From positions 62,001 through 126,000 of the forward strand of contig CAMBLM010000006.1 in NCBI GenBank assembly GCA_945868475.1: DNA of 64,000 bases, given 5' to 3'. The DNA is from an uncultured Ruminococcus sp. GTDB taxonomy: Bacteria; Bacillota; Clostridia; Oscillospirales; Ruminococcaceae. A model generated the notes under the pieces. That model was not told where the DNA came from. It did not search any database and worked only from the letters and a program-made list of their open reading frames with translations. Position 1 is the first letter of the stretch. The number at the start of each line of letters is the position of its first letter. Made by a program: the position numbers and the translations under genes. Of this stretch, positions 53,848 through 62,449 are shown piece by piece.

Positions 53848-54215
53848 TTACACTAAACACCATTCAAAATTTGAAAGAAGTGAAGTCGAAAGCGGCAGCC
53901 AACGTTCCATTTTACCGGCAAAACGAGTATATTTTAAGTCTTGGCGCAAAATGCACATAAAATAACAAAAGCAGACCTGTTTTTCAAAGGAAATCCCGAT
54001 GAAAAACAGGTCTGAGTTTGTTATTTATAGCACCTTGCGGCGCAGAACGGGCAACCCGTACCATACAGAAATTACGCCTAAAATATTGGGTTTACAACGG
54101 GCGGATATAGAATCCGCCCCTACGGAAATTCGGGTTTTCGCCGTAAATTTTCGGAGCAAAATAATTACGCATTACGCATTCAATTAATTTCGCATTACGA
54201 ATTACGCATTAAATT
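53848..54215. repeat. Modular intergenic repeat, copy C9, with a MITE fragment
   Basis: A truncated MITE end (ACTAAACACCATTCAAAATT, ~53851) precedes a 15-bp hairpin (53972-53986 with 54000-54014, arms CAGACCTGTTTTTCA). Then CACCTTGCGGCGCAGAACGG with GCAACCCGTACC (~54031) and CGGGCGGATATAGAATCCGC with CCCTAC (~54098) follow. Two inverted tags end it (54163-54182 and 54190-54212), the second carrying the dpaB stop. No left tag. There is no gene in this 570-base gap. Confidence 0.8.
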
Positions 54216-54802
54216 ATGAGCGGCTGGTACTGTACCCCGTTCATTGCAGCGAGTATCGTTTCGCCCAGTTCGTTGAAATCCGCTACAAGCGAGCGCGGCT
54301 TTTTTTCGCTGTCGTCCTGGCCGAACGGCACAAAGTAGTAGCTTTTATAGTTCATCAGCGCGCCGATGTTCTTTGCACTGCCTGCAAGGCCGTCATTCGT
54401 TGCGGCGGCTATGACCACGGGACGCGAGTTGCGGATATGCGACTTTGCCGCCATTGTTACGGGAGTATCTATGATCGAATTCGCAAGCTTCGCCATCGTG
54501 TTTCCCGTGCAGGGACAGATAACGAGAACATCAAACATTTTCTTCGGACCTATCGGCTCGGCATCCTCTATCGTGAGTATTATCGGCTTCCCCGTTATCT
54601 CTTCTATCGTTCTGCGGAAACTCTCAGCCGTTCCGAAACGAGTGTCGAGCGAAGCGGCATTGAACGACATTATCCCTGTCACATCTGCGCCTGCTTCTTT
54701 AAGTCTTTTGAGCTGCTCCAATGAGCGTGAAAAGGTGCAGAAGCTTCCGCAGAGCGCATAGCCTATCTTCAGATCCGCAAGACTTGTGTATTTTTCAGAC
54801 AA
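54209..54802 (-). CDS. dpaB: Dipicolinate synthase subunit B
   Basis: 197-residue flavoprotein-like subunit (SpoVFB), needed to make dipicolinate for the spore core. KIGYALCGSFCTFSRSLEQL, VLVICPCTGNTMAKLANSI, DTPVTMAAKSHIRNSRPVVIA and NDGLAGSAKNIG match the family. The start is TTG 54802 with GGGGAG upstream, overlapping dpaA by 8 bases. Evidence for a sporulating organism. Its stop is the first TAA of a repeat tag. Confidence 0.94.
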   Translation of the reverse strand: MSEKYTSLADLKIGYALCGSFCTFSRSLEQLKRLKEAGADVTGIMSFNAASLDTRFGTAESFRRTIEEITGKPIILTIEDAEPIGPKKMFDVLVICPCTGNTMAKLANSIIDTPVTMAAKSHIRNSRPVVIAAATNDGLAGSAKNIGALMNYKSYYFVPFGQDDSEKKPRSLVADFNELGETILAAMNGVQYQPLII

Positions 54803-55676
54803 AATTCTCTCCCCTTTCCTCTAATATGTTAAGTATCGTCTTTCCTATGGTTATGCCTGCCGTTGTCGGTGCAGCTTTGCCCGGGAGCGAAAGCAGCCAG
54901 AGCGTTCTCACGCCGATTTTTGACGCGCTCTCAAAGTCTATTCCCCCTGGCTTTGAGGCGAGGTCTATCACGGGGCAGTCCTTGTTTATCTTCCGCAGAA
55001 GCCTTTCGTCAAGAAGCTGCACGGGAACAGTATTGAACACTATCGTTGCCTTTTCAAGCTCCTTGCCGAGCGAAGCAATGTCGGCAGTTTTGCAGCCGTA
55101 TATCTCCGCCCAGGCACGGTCGGAATATTTCCTTGCGGCGGCGGTTATCTCGGCATTGAACCCCTGCAAAAGCCTTATGAGAGCCTTTGCGATGCGCCCC
55201 ATTCCGATTATAAGTATCCTCTGCCCCATTATCGTTCGGTCGGTTTCCTCCATCGCAGCCTGCAAAGCTCCCTCAGCGGTAGCTTCGGCGTTCATAACTG
55301 CGAATTCCTCACGCTCGGAATAATCTATGACGGTAAGTCCGCGCTTTTCGAGCTTCTCCCTCATTCCTTCGGGGAAACGTCCGCCGAAGATGATGCCATT
55401 CTCGGTGACTGCGGCTGTAAGCGTTTCAATCGAAATTTTGCTCTCGGAATAAGGACAGTTCACGTTTTCCCCGTCAGCGCTCACGGGGAGCGGCAGTATA
55501 AGGTTATCCGCCTTTTCGTTCAGCGAGATAAGACTGCGGAAATTATGTACCCCTCCGCCCGTGCTTATGCCGTTGTCGAAGCCTATCATATTTACAAAGC
55601 AGCCGTTTTCCCTCAAAAATTCTGCAAGCTTCACAAAGCGCAGATCACCGCCCGCTATAAGAAATCTTTTTTTCAT
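54795..55676 (-). CDS. dpaA: Dipicolinate synthase subunit A
   Basis: 293-residue NAD(P)-binding subunit (SpoVFA): KRFLIAGGDLRFVKLAEFL, IFGGRFPE, YSEREEFAVMNAEATAEGAL, ILIIGMGRIAKALIRLLQGF (Rossmann GxGxxG), PVIDLASKPGGIDFE and LPGKAAPTTAGITIG. I chose the ATG at 55676 because AAAGGAA lies upstream. Expected to be transcribed in the mother cell late in sporulation (sigma K in Bacillus); I did not identify such a promoter. Confidence 0.94.
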   Translation of the reverse strand: MKKRFLIAGGDLRFVKLAEFLRENGCFVNMIGFDNGISTGGGVHNFRSLISLNEKADNLILPLPVSADGENVNCPYSESKISIETLTAAVTENGIIFGGRFPEGMREKLEKRGLTVIDYSEREEFAVMNAEATAEGALQAAMEETDRTIMGQRILIIGMGRIAKALIRLLQGFNAEITAAARKYSDRAWAEIYGCKTADIASLGKELEKATIVFNTVPVQLLDERLLRKINKDCPVIDLASKPGGIDFESASKIGVRTLWLLSLPGKAAPTTAGITIGKTILNILEERGENFV

Positions 55677-55743
55677 TTTAAAGCATTCCTTTCTGTGTTT
55701 GCCTGTGCAAAGCTGTGCGGCTCTGCCTATAACCATAATATGA

Positions 55744-55779
55744 AAAACCCCCGTCTGCTGTTACACAAACGGGGGTTTT
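55744..55779 (-). terminator. Terminator of the 55.8-63.4 kb operon
   Basis: On the minus strand: AAAACCCCCGT (55779-55769), loop, ACGGGGGTTTT (55754-55744), then TCAT. Strong GC stem with flanking T. Confidence 0.8.
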
Positions 55780-55809
55780 CTATACCGCGAAAGGATAACA
55801 AGGGGGAGG

Positions 55810-58404
55810 TTATCTGCTTTCGTTGATATATGTGCTTGCGCGGTTCTGAATGATGTCCGCAACTTCGTCAACAGACTTCTGACCGCTGAAATATGCCTGA
55901 ACTTCCTCATCGATGATCTTGAGGAGGTCGGTATCATATTCATATACTGTATTTACAGACTTGATGAAGTTCATCATACGCTCGTTGTCCGCATCGGTAT
56001 TGGGCGTGATAGTGAACGACTGGTTGCCGATCCATATCTGATTGTCGTAGTATTCCTTAGTGCCGTCGCTGTTTTCCCAGTAAGGACGTTCCTTAGCCTT
56101 TTCCGCAAGCTTATTGAGTGCGGAGAGCTTTACGGGGAATTCGCCTACATTTTCCTGCACATCATCGGTGAGGAGTGTCTTGATGAATTCCCAAGCACCG
56201 TCGGGGTTCTTTGCCTTTTCCATTATTGCAAGAGAGGTGCTTATCTGGAGCATCGAACCATTGCCTTTATCGGACGGAATGCCGACCATTGAAACAGGCT
56301 CGCCGAAGTAGCCTTCTTCGTCCTGCTTGAAAGCGTGGAAGTCATAGATGTATTCATCGCGGAGGATAGTCTTTCCCGTGCGGTAGGAGTTTTCACGCTC
56401 TGTCCAGTAGCTGTCGTCCTGATAAAGCGTGTCATAATCGATCTCAGTCGGGAGCGTCTTTGCATATTCAAGTGCTTTCTTGAACGAATCGGTATTGAAA
56501 GTACATTCGCCCGTTTCGTAGTTTACATACTGACCGATGTTGTAAACGATCATCGAATCAACGAAGCCTGCGCTTGTCATTTCTGTCTGCATTGCACTGT
56601 CGGGGTTAGCCTCATGAACTGCGATGAAATCGTCCATTGTCCAGCTGTCCTTGTCGCCGACGATAGACTTCTTTGCGGACTTTGTAACGATGCTGAATGA
56701 CGGTGCTATTCTGTAGAGCTTGCCGCCTACGCTGAATGCATCGAAAACATTTTCAAGATAATCCGCACGGTTGAAGCTTTCGTCCTTTTCCATAATAGGA
56801 TCAAGGTCTGCGATAAGTCCCTTTGAAACATAGCTGCTGAACGGGAGCTGGCTGTCAACGAGGAGGATATCCGGTATCTCGCCTGCAACGAGGTCATTGT
56901 TAAGACGCTTTATGCAGTCGTCATAGTTCGACCAGTCGTCTCCGACATAGGAAGTGACTTCGATCTGATATTTGTCGCTTGTCTTGTTGAATGTGCTTAT
57001 CTTGCTCTTGATGTCGTAAGGAATGTATGAAGCATAAACAGAGATGAGCTGCTTGTCGGGAACTTCGGACGGATCAAGCTTTGTGAGGACGTATATCACC
57101 ATATCGCTGTCGTTGTATGAATATCCGCCGCCCGACATTTCATAATTGTATGCGGAGTAGATGATCTTTCCGTCGGGGGAAACGATAACGTTGCTCATTG
57201 CGTTGGAGTCGATGCCCGACTTTATCCAGTCGATAATAGTCTCGCTCTCGTTGGTTTCGATATTCACGCCGTAAAGTGCGGAATCGCCGTTGTAAACAAT
57301 GTCATAGTCGCCGCCTGAATAGCTGCTGCCATAAACGGAATTGGAAATAGGATATTCCGTATCGCCGAACTTCTTTGCAGCAAAGTCGATGAGCTTTGCA
57401 TTGTTCTTGGACTCATAGTTTCCGTCAACATTCGTGTAAGTAGTAACGAGCGCATACACGCTGCCATTCTTTGCGCGAACGATAGACGAGATATATCCGC
57501 CCGAATCCTGCGCTGTATTCTGATCAAGACCAACGCTGAACTGGAATTTGCCGTTCGCATCAACAACGAGTATAGTGTTGTTTACAAGAACATAGCCGTT
57601 GCCGTCATTGTCTTCAACGAAATTGCTGATATAGAAATAATCATTGTCATTGTCGCTGTAGTTTGCTTTAAGATCGTCAAGGTCAACTCTGCCGACCGAT
57701 TCAAGGTTCGTGTCAAAGCGTTCGAGGTAGAAATGGTCTTCCGATTCGCCCGTTTCATTATCCCATGAGCTTGTGCTTACAAGGATAGCGACCTTATCGC
57801 CCGACATAAACATCTTCTGAATGCTTGGCCAGGTGTTCATGCCAAGCTGCTGCTGATCGATGATGAGCTTTTCACCGATCTTGCTGCCGTTAAAATCATA
57901 GGCTTCAAGCCAGTACTGCTGGTAGGAATCATAGATGGCTTCGGTGTCAACGGGCGCAGGCTCTTCCGCAGGTTCTTCCGCAGTCTCATTGGTGATATTG
58001 CCCGAACCGTCGGCTATTATCATGCCGCCTGCCTCTGCTGCATCTCCGATGCTGATATCTCCTCCGGCAGCACCCGTAACAGCCATACCGAGTGCTTCTC
58101 TTTCCATTACGCCGAATTCCGCATCATCGGTATTTCCCGTATCAGCATTGGCATTATCATCTGTGTTCGTGCCATTGTTATTGTTGAGGGAAACAGTTCT
58201 TGTGCCGATAATGTAAATTCTGTCCGAATCGGCTGTCATTGCGTTTATGCCTTCAAGATCCGAAACGGGTATCTCCTGCGAGGAGTAAAGATTATCCTTT
58301 GATGCCATTTCTGGCTGGTTGGTCTTTCCGCAAGCGCCGAGCGAAAGCATCATTGCCGCCGCCAAGCCTGCGCATACCGTGCGTTTAAGTATCGTTTTTT
58401 TCAT
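55810..58404 (-). CDS. Extracellular solute-binding lipoprotein with extra N-terminal propeller-like region
   Basis: 864 residues, about twice the usual size. Lipoprotein signal (MMLSLGACGK, Cys ~25) then an acidic linker. A ~350-residue beta-rich region with repeated blades (YWLEAYDFNGSKIGEKL, YLERFDTNLESVGRVDL, YVLVNNTILVVDANGKF, IVSPDGKIIYSAYNYEM) suggests a beta-propeller. From ~450 on it is a family 1 binding protein (KQLISVYASYIPYDIKSKI, LNNDLVAGEIPDILLVDSQL, PDGAWEFIKTLLTDDVQENV). It should feed the two upstream permeases. The propeller may sense or contact a polymer. Confidence 0.82.
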   Translation of the reverse strand: MKKTILKRTVCAGLAAAMMLSLGACGKTNQPEMASKDNLYSSQEIPVSDLEGINAMTADSDRIYIIGTRTVSLNNNNGTNTDDNANADTGNTDDAEFGVMEREALGMAVTGAAGGDISIGDAAEAGGMIIADGSGNITNETAEEPAEEPAPVDTEAIYDSYQQYWLEAYDFNGSKIGEKLIIDQQQLGMNTWPSIQKMFMSGDKVAILVSTSSWDNETGESEDHFYLERFDTNLESVGRVDLDDLKANYSDNDNDYFYISNFVEDNDGNGYVLVNNTILVVDANGKFQFSVGLDQNTAQDSGGYISSIVRAKNGSVYALVTTYTNVDGNYESKNNAKLIDFAAKKFGDTEYPISNSVYGSSYSGGDYDIVYNGDSALYGVNIETNESETIIDWIKSGIDSNAMSNVIVSPDGKIIYSAYNYEMSGGGYSYNDSDMVIYVLTKLDPSEVPDKQLISVYASYIPYDIKSKISTFNKTSDKYQIEVTSYVGDDWSNYDDCIKRLNNDLVAGEIPDILLVDSQLPFSSYVSKGLIADLDPIMEKDESFNRADYLENVFDAFSVGGKLYRIAPSFSIVTKSAKKSIVGDKDSWTMDDFIAVHEANPDSAMQTEMTSAGFVDSMIVYNIGQYVNYETGECTFNTDSFKKALEYAKTLPTEIDYDTLYQDDSYWTERENSYRTGKTILRDEYIYDFHAFKQDEEGYFGEPVSMVGIPSDKGNGSMLQISTSLAIMEKAKNPDGAWEFIKTLLTDDVQENVGEFPVKLSALNKLAEKAKERPYWENSDGTKEYYDNQIWIGNQSFTITPNTDADNERMMNFIKSVNTVYEYDTDLLKIIDEEVQAYFSGQKSVDEVADIIQNRASTYINESR

Positions 58405-58408
58405 AAAG

Positions 58409-59512
58409 TCAGTTTCCGCCTTTCATAGTTTTTTGTCTTGACTTTCTGTTTTTGAAATGTGCTGCTGCCGAAGAAGCGATTTCCTTTATCTTCTCCGAAA
58501 GCTTATGTGCAATTGCCTTTCGTTTTATGAAAAACAGAACGGCAAAATACAGAACTGTTAATATCGGAACGCAGAGAGCGGCTATGATAGCGACCATACG
58601 GTGCGCTGCCTTTTGCTCTGTGATCCTTGCAGCATTTTCCCAGTAGGGATAAACTATCGGCTTGTCGATGACCGCGCTTTTTCCGCCGTCAAAAGCCGCT
58701 TTCAGCATTTTCATTGCGGAGAAGCGTCCCGTGTTGACGATGATCGTTCGGTTATCCTCCGAAACGCCCACAACGTCCTTGATGATCGATTCCGCAAGAC
58801 CCTTTACGGGACTTGGAAGAACCGCTTCATAGCAGGATATCTCGGGGGCTTGCTCACGGACGAGCTGTATACCTGCGTAGGAGATGAACATATACGGCTT
58901 TTTGCCGATAAGATACTGTGTGACCTTATCCTGTTCGGCACGGACAACGCCCGCAACGGTGAATATTTTTCCGCTTATGCTCACAGCCATTCCCTCAACA
59001 TTGCTCGAGCCGAAAAGCTGCCAGGCGAGCGTTTCATCGAGGACAACTCTGTCCTGCATAAGATCATCGTCCGAATAATAGCTGCCCGAAAGGAGCGTCA
59101 ATGGGTGGAAAAGGAAGAAATCTCCGCCCGTTACAATAGTGTTCGCATCGACATTCGGTGCATAGCTGTCACTCATGGTCGTAACGGTCATTTTCTGCTC
59201 TGCGCAGGAAAAAGCGTCAAAATAGAGCCTTGCGCCCTCTTTTTCGGGCGTGAGCGAGTTTTCGCTCATCTTTTTGTCTATATCGACCCTCATTCGGCGG
59301 ACTTCGTTAAGGTCAATGCCGTAACCGCCGCTGAAAAATGCCGATATCTGGTCATATCTTCCGCCGTTTTCGCTTTTCCAGCTTTCCGCTGCGTTCTGTG
59401 ACGGGAGCCTGCCGCCGATCCCTGCAAAGCTGATGCTCAGACAAGCGAAGATCACTATGCAGACCGCATTAAGGGCGGCAAGAATTATATAAAGAAGCTT
59501 TTTGATGCCCGT
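58409..59512 (-). CDS. MacB-like periplasmic-domain membrane protein
   Basis: About 367 residues. An N-terminal membrane helix (YIILAALNAVCIVIFACLS), a ~270-residue external domain (SSNVEGMAVSISGKIFTVAGVV, as in MacB_PCD domains), and one C-terminal helix (MVAIIAALCVPILTVLYFAV) with a basic tail. It lacks the three C-terminal helices of FtsX/MacB permeases. The frame is open up to the ribosome binding site AAAGGAGG (59526-59519), but the codon at the right distance is ACG (59512) followed by G-I-K-K-L-L. The first standard start is GTG 59455, inside the helix. The real start codon may have mutated from ATG. Confidence 0.65.
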   Translation of the reverse strand, partial: TGIKKLLYIILAALNAVCIVIFACLSISFAGIGGRLPSQNAAESWKSENGGRYDQISAFFSGGYGIDLNEVRRMRVDIDKKMSENSLTPEKEGARLYFDAFSCAEQKMTVTTMSDSYAPNVDANTIVTGGDFFLFHPLTLLSGSYYSDDDLMQDRVVLDETLAWQLFGSSNVEGMAVSISGKIFTVAGVVRAEQDKVTQYLIGKKPYMFISYAGIQLVREQAPEISCYEAVLPSPVKGLAESIIKDVVGVSEDNRTIIVNTGRFSAMKMLKAAFDGGKSAVIDKPIVYPYWENAARITEQKAAHRMVAIIAALCVPILTVLYFAVLFFIKRKAIAHKLSEKIKEIASSAAAHFKNRKSRQKTMKGGN

Positions 59513-59544
59513 TTTGCTCCCTCCTTTCAGATGATGACCTTTTA

Positions 59545-61485
59545 TCAGTTATCAACAAGACGAACCTGATCGCCTGCGTTGATAGGCTTTGTCGAAGTGG
59601 AAATGATGAAGTCGCTCTGTACGACGCCCGTTACGGCCGTGTTCACGCCGTCCGAAGCGAGGACTGTGATATCCGCGCGCTTTGCGATATATCTGTTGCC
59701 GAGAGGGCTGCTCTTTGCAACGACCGTGAGAACGAACTTGCCGTTCGAGTCCTCCTTGATAGCGTTGTTCGGAATGATACATTCATACGGCTGACCCTTT
59801 CCGCCGAGAACGAGCTGCAATGACTGTCCCGGAGCAACATCGCCCGTGATATCGAAAACAAGCTGCTTTTTCTGCGTGTCTGACTGGTCTGCCTTTATCT
59901 GAGTGAGCTTCGCCTGAGCATCGCCGCCCCAGAAATACTGTATGTCCGCATTGTCACCGATCTTGACCTTTTTAGCCTGATCGAGCGTTACGGAAAAGCT
60001 TGCTGTATAACCCTTTTCGGTCATTTCGATAGATGCTACCGAAGCTCCCGATTCAAGTGTTTCGCCTGCTGTTATCTTCATCGAGCTTATAACGCCTGCG
60101 ACCTGAGCTGTGATCTCGCCGCCTGCAGCGTCAGCCTTGATCTTTTCGACCTTTTCTTCAAGGCGCTTGATCTCTCTCTGCAAAGCCTCTGTTGCGATCT
60201 CGTCTTTTCCTGCGGCTGCGAGGTCGTCCTTCTGCTTCTTCTGAAGTGCAAGCTTCTGGCTTTCAAGATCACGCTCCTTGGACTCGATCGAATTGATGGT
60301 TTCAAGGTCTGCGTCAGCCTGAGTCTTGTCAAGCTTTACATCTTCGATCTCCGCTTTCACATTGTCAAGCTCATTGTTTTTATTGTCAGCCTTTGCCTTT
60401 ACGGATTTCTTTTCGGCGTTGAGCTTTTTGCTGACCTCGATCTTCTGAAGATTGAGCTTGTTTTCGGCTTTGTTGAAGCTGTTGGTAAAGGTGGTCTGAT
60501 TGTTTGTTGCGGTCTTGAGTTTCTGACTGATGAGGTTGCTCGTCGTCTGCTTGTTGTAAAGCTCATTAAGCTCCGACCTTGCTTTGCTGAGATCGGTGTT
60601 CGTATCCTTTATGCTCTGAGCTACGGTGATAGGATCGCCATCATCACTCACCAGTGCCTCAAGATACCTTTCGTTGAGCGCGTCGAGCTGTGACTGGAGC
60701 TTCGATATCTCAGCCTGCTTGCTGATGATATCCTCATTCGTGACCTTATCGCCGAGTTCCTTTGTGATCTGCTCGACCTGCTTGTCGTATTTTTCCTTTT
60801 CGGCCTTGTATTTTACAACATCGTCATAAAGCGGTGAAAGTACCTTGCTGTAAACATCATCGAGCGATTCATAATCATCGCCGCTGAGTGCCGTGAGCTG
60901 TTCGCCGATGTGTGTAAGCTCGTCTTCAAAAGCCTTGCTCTCTTTTGTGAGGTCATTGCTCTGCTTTGTGAGGTCGTTTATCTTATCTTCAAGTGCTTTC
61001 TGCTCTTCGATCTTTTTAAGATAATCATCGCTTCCGCCAAGTGTCTGTTTGAGCCTTGCAATATCCTCTTCAAGATTTTTTATCGAAAGCTCATCTGCGG
61101 AATAATCAACGCCTGCATCAAGGAGCTTTGTTCTGTATTCGTCCTGCTTGGCTTCAAGATCGCTCTGTGCCTGCTGAAGGTCGGGGCTTTCACCCTCCTC
61201 AAAGCGGAGAAGCACCTGACCCTTTTCGACAGTGTCGCCCTGCTTTACTTCAATAGCCTGAACGACCCTTGACGAGCCTGTGTATTTTACTTCATACTGC
61301 TGTGCGGCTTCGACCGTGGCAGTTCCTCTTATCTGCTCGGAAAGGCTTCCGTTCTCAACATATTTCGCCGAAACTTCGGGCAGAGAATAGTTCATTATAG
61401 TATTGGAGAAAAACGTCAGCAGGAGCATTATCGTGAGAAAAATTATCGCCGCCGTTTTCACCCATTCACGTCTTTTATTTTCCAT
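59545..61485 (-). CDS. HlyD family adaptor-like protein with long coiled coil
   Basis: 646 residues: a membrane helix (VKTAAIIFLTIMLLLTFFSN), a lipoyl-like half (GTATVEAAQQYEVKYTGSS, VVQAIEVKQGDTVEKGQVLL), ~330 residues of coiled coil (~100-450) and a returning lipoyl/barrel half (GVISSMKITAGETLESGASV, KVKIGDNADIQYFWGG). The family bridges the membrane to an exporter. Here it lies between sugar permeases and a MacB-like protein, in a Gram-positive cell with no outer membrane, so it may shape an extracellular complex. GGAGGT precedes ATG 61485. Confidence 0.88.
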   Translation of the reverse strand: MENKRREWVKTAAIIFLTIMLLLTFFSNTIMNYSLPEVSAKYVENGSLSEQIRGTATVEAAQQYEVKYTGSSRVVQAIEVKQGDTVEKGQVLLRFEEGESPDLQQAQSDLEAKQDEYRTKLLDAGVDYSADELSIKNLEEDIARLKQTLGGSDDYLKKIEEQKALEDKINDLTKQSNDLTKESKAFEDELTHIGEQLTALSGDDYESLDDVYSKVLSPLYDDVVKYKAEKEKYDKQVEQITKELGDKVTNEDIISKQAEISKLQSQLDALNERYLEALVSDDGDPITVAQSIKDTNTDLSKARSELNELYNKQTTSNLISQKLKTATNNQTTFTNSFNKAENKLNLQKIEVSKKLNAEKKSVKAKADNKNNELDNVKAEIEDVKLDKTQADADLETINSIESKERDLESQKLALQKKQKDDLAAAGKDEIATEALQREIKRLEEKVEKIKADAAGGEITAQVAGVISSMKITAGETLESGASVASIEMTEKGYTASFSVTLDQAKKVKIGDNADIQYFWGGDAQAKLTQIKADQSDTQKKQLVFDITGDVAPGQSLQLVLGGKGQPYECIIPNNAIKEDSNGKFVLTVVAKSSPLGNRYIAKRADITVLASDGVNTAVTGVVQSDFIISTSTKPINAGDQVRLVDN

Positions 61486-61516
61486 TTATGTACCTCCATC
61501 TGAAGATCATCAGATA

Positions 61517-62449
61517 TTAACCCTTAATACCGCCCGAATATGCGATCCCCTCAACGAGATAATCCTCGCCGTAAAGGAACATCAGCAGCGTGGGTATCAT
61601 ATATATCGTCGCAACCGCAAATGCAAGTCCGATCTCGCCCGAATTTATCCTCGAAAGGAAGACCGACAGCGGATAAAGGCTTTCGTCCGAAAGAAGAATA
61701 AGCGGCTGTTCGACCATATTCCAGTAATCGATGAAAACAAGTATTATTACCGAGAATATAACGCTCTTGCAGAGCGGCAGTGCTATGTAGCGGAATATCT
61801 GCATCTCGCCTGCACCGTCAAGCTTTGCCGCCTCAATGAGTGATTCGGGTATTCGCTTCATCACCTTTGTCAGCAGGAACACCGAGTAAGGCGTGAACAC
61901 CGCAGGCAGGATTATCGCCCACCGCGTGTTCAGTATCCCAAGCTTATCCGCAACGAGATAGTTCGGAACGAGCGTTACCTGATACGGCATCATCATTACT
62001 ATTACATATACGAAGAAAAGTATCTCTTTCAGCCTGCCTTTGAGCCGTGCGAAGCCGTATGAAGCGAACGCCGCCACCGCAAGCTGGAATATAACTATCG
62101 GAACAACGAGTATCACCGAGTTCCAGAATTTCAGCAGATAATCGGGACTCTTGAAAAGCACCGTGAAATACTGCGAGAACGAAACCATATCGGGGATAAA
62201 TTTCAGGTTCACCTTTTCGGAGATGAATGTCTTTCCGCCCGATTCCGTCGTTGAGAATACCGAACCGTAGTTCGCCGATATCTCCGAGGACGACATAAAC
62301 GAGTTCGCTATCGTCAGCACGGTCGGCATAAGGAATATGAGTGCCGCTGCCGCCGCAAATATCGTCATCACCGCAAGACCTATCCTGTTCTGACGGCGGT
62401 TGAATTTTTTCCTGCGAAGAGGCTTTTTAACTGTATTTTCAGCTGTCAT
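61517..62449 (-). CDS. Carbohydrate ABC transporter permease, MalG type
   Basis: 310 residues with six membrane helices. N-terminal basic segment (KKPLRRKKFNRRQNRIG), VVPIVIFQLAVAAFASYGFARLKG, MMPYQVTLVPNYLVADKLGILN, the EAA loop (ESLIEAAKLDGAGEMQIFRYIALPLCKSVI) and a typical LVEGIAYSGGIKG end. Overlaps the MalF-type gene by 4 bases. No ATPase gene is in the operon, so a shared MsmK-type ATPase is likely. Confidence 0.95.
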   Translation of the reverse strand: MTAENTVKKPLRRKKFNRRQNRIGLAVMTIFAAAAALIFLMPTVLTIANSFMSSSEISANYGSVFSTTESGGKTFISEKVNLKFIPDMVSFSQYFTVLFKSPDYLLKFWNSVILVVPIVIFQLAVAAFASYGFARLKGRLKEILFFVYVIVMMMPYQVTLVPNYLVADKLGILNTRWAIILPAVFTPYSVFLLTKVMKRIPESLIEAAKLDGAGEMQIFRYIALPLCKSVIFSVIILVFIDYWNMVEQPLILLSDESLYPLSVFLSRINSGEIGLAFAVATIYMIPTLLMFLYGEDYLVEGIAYSGGIKG

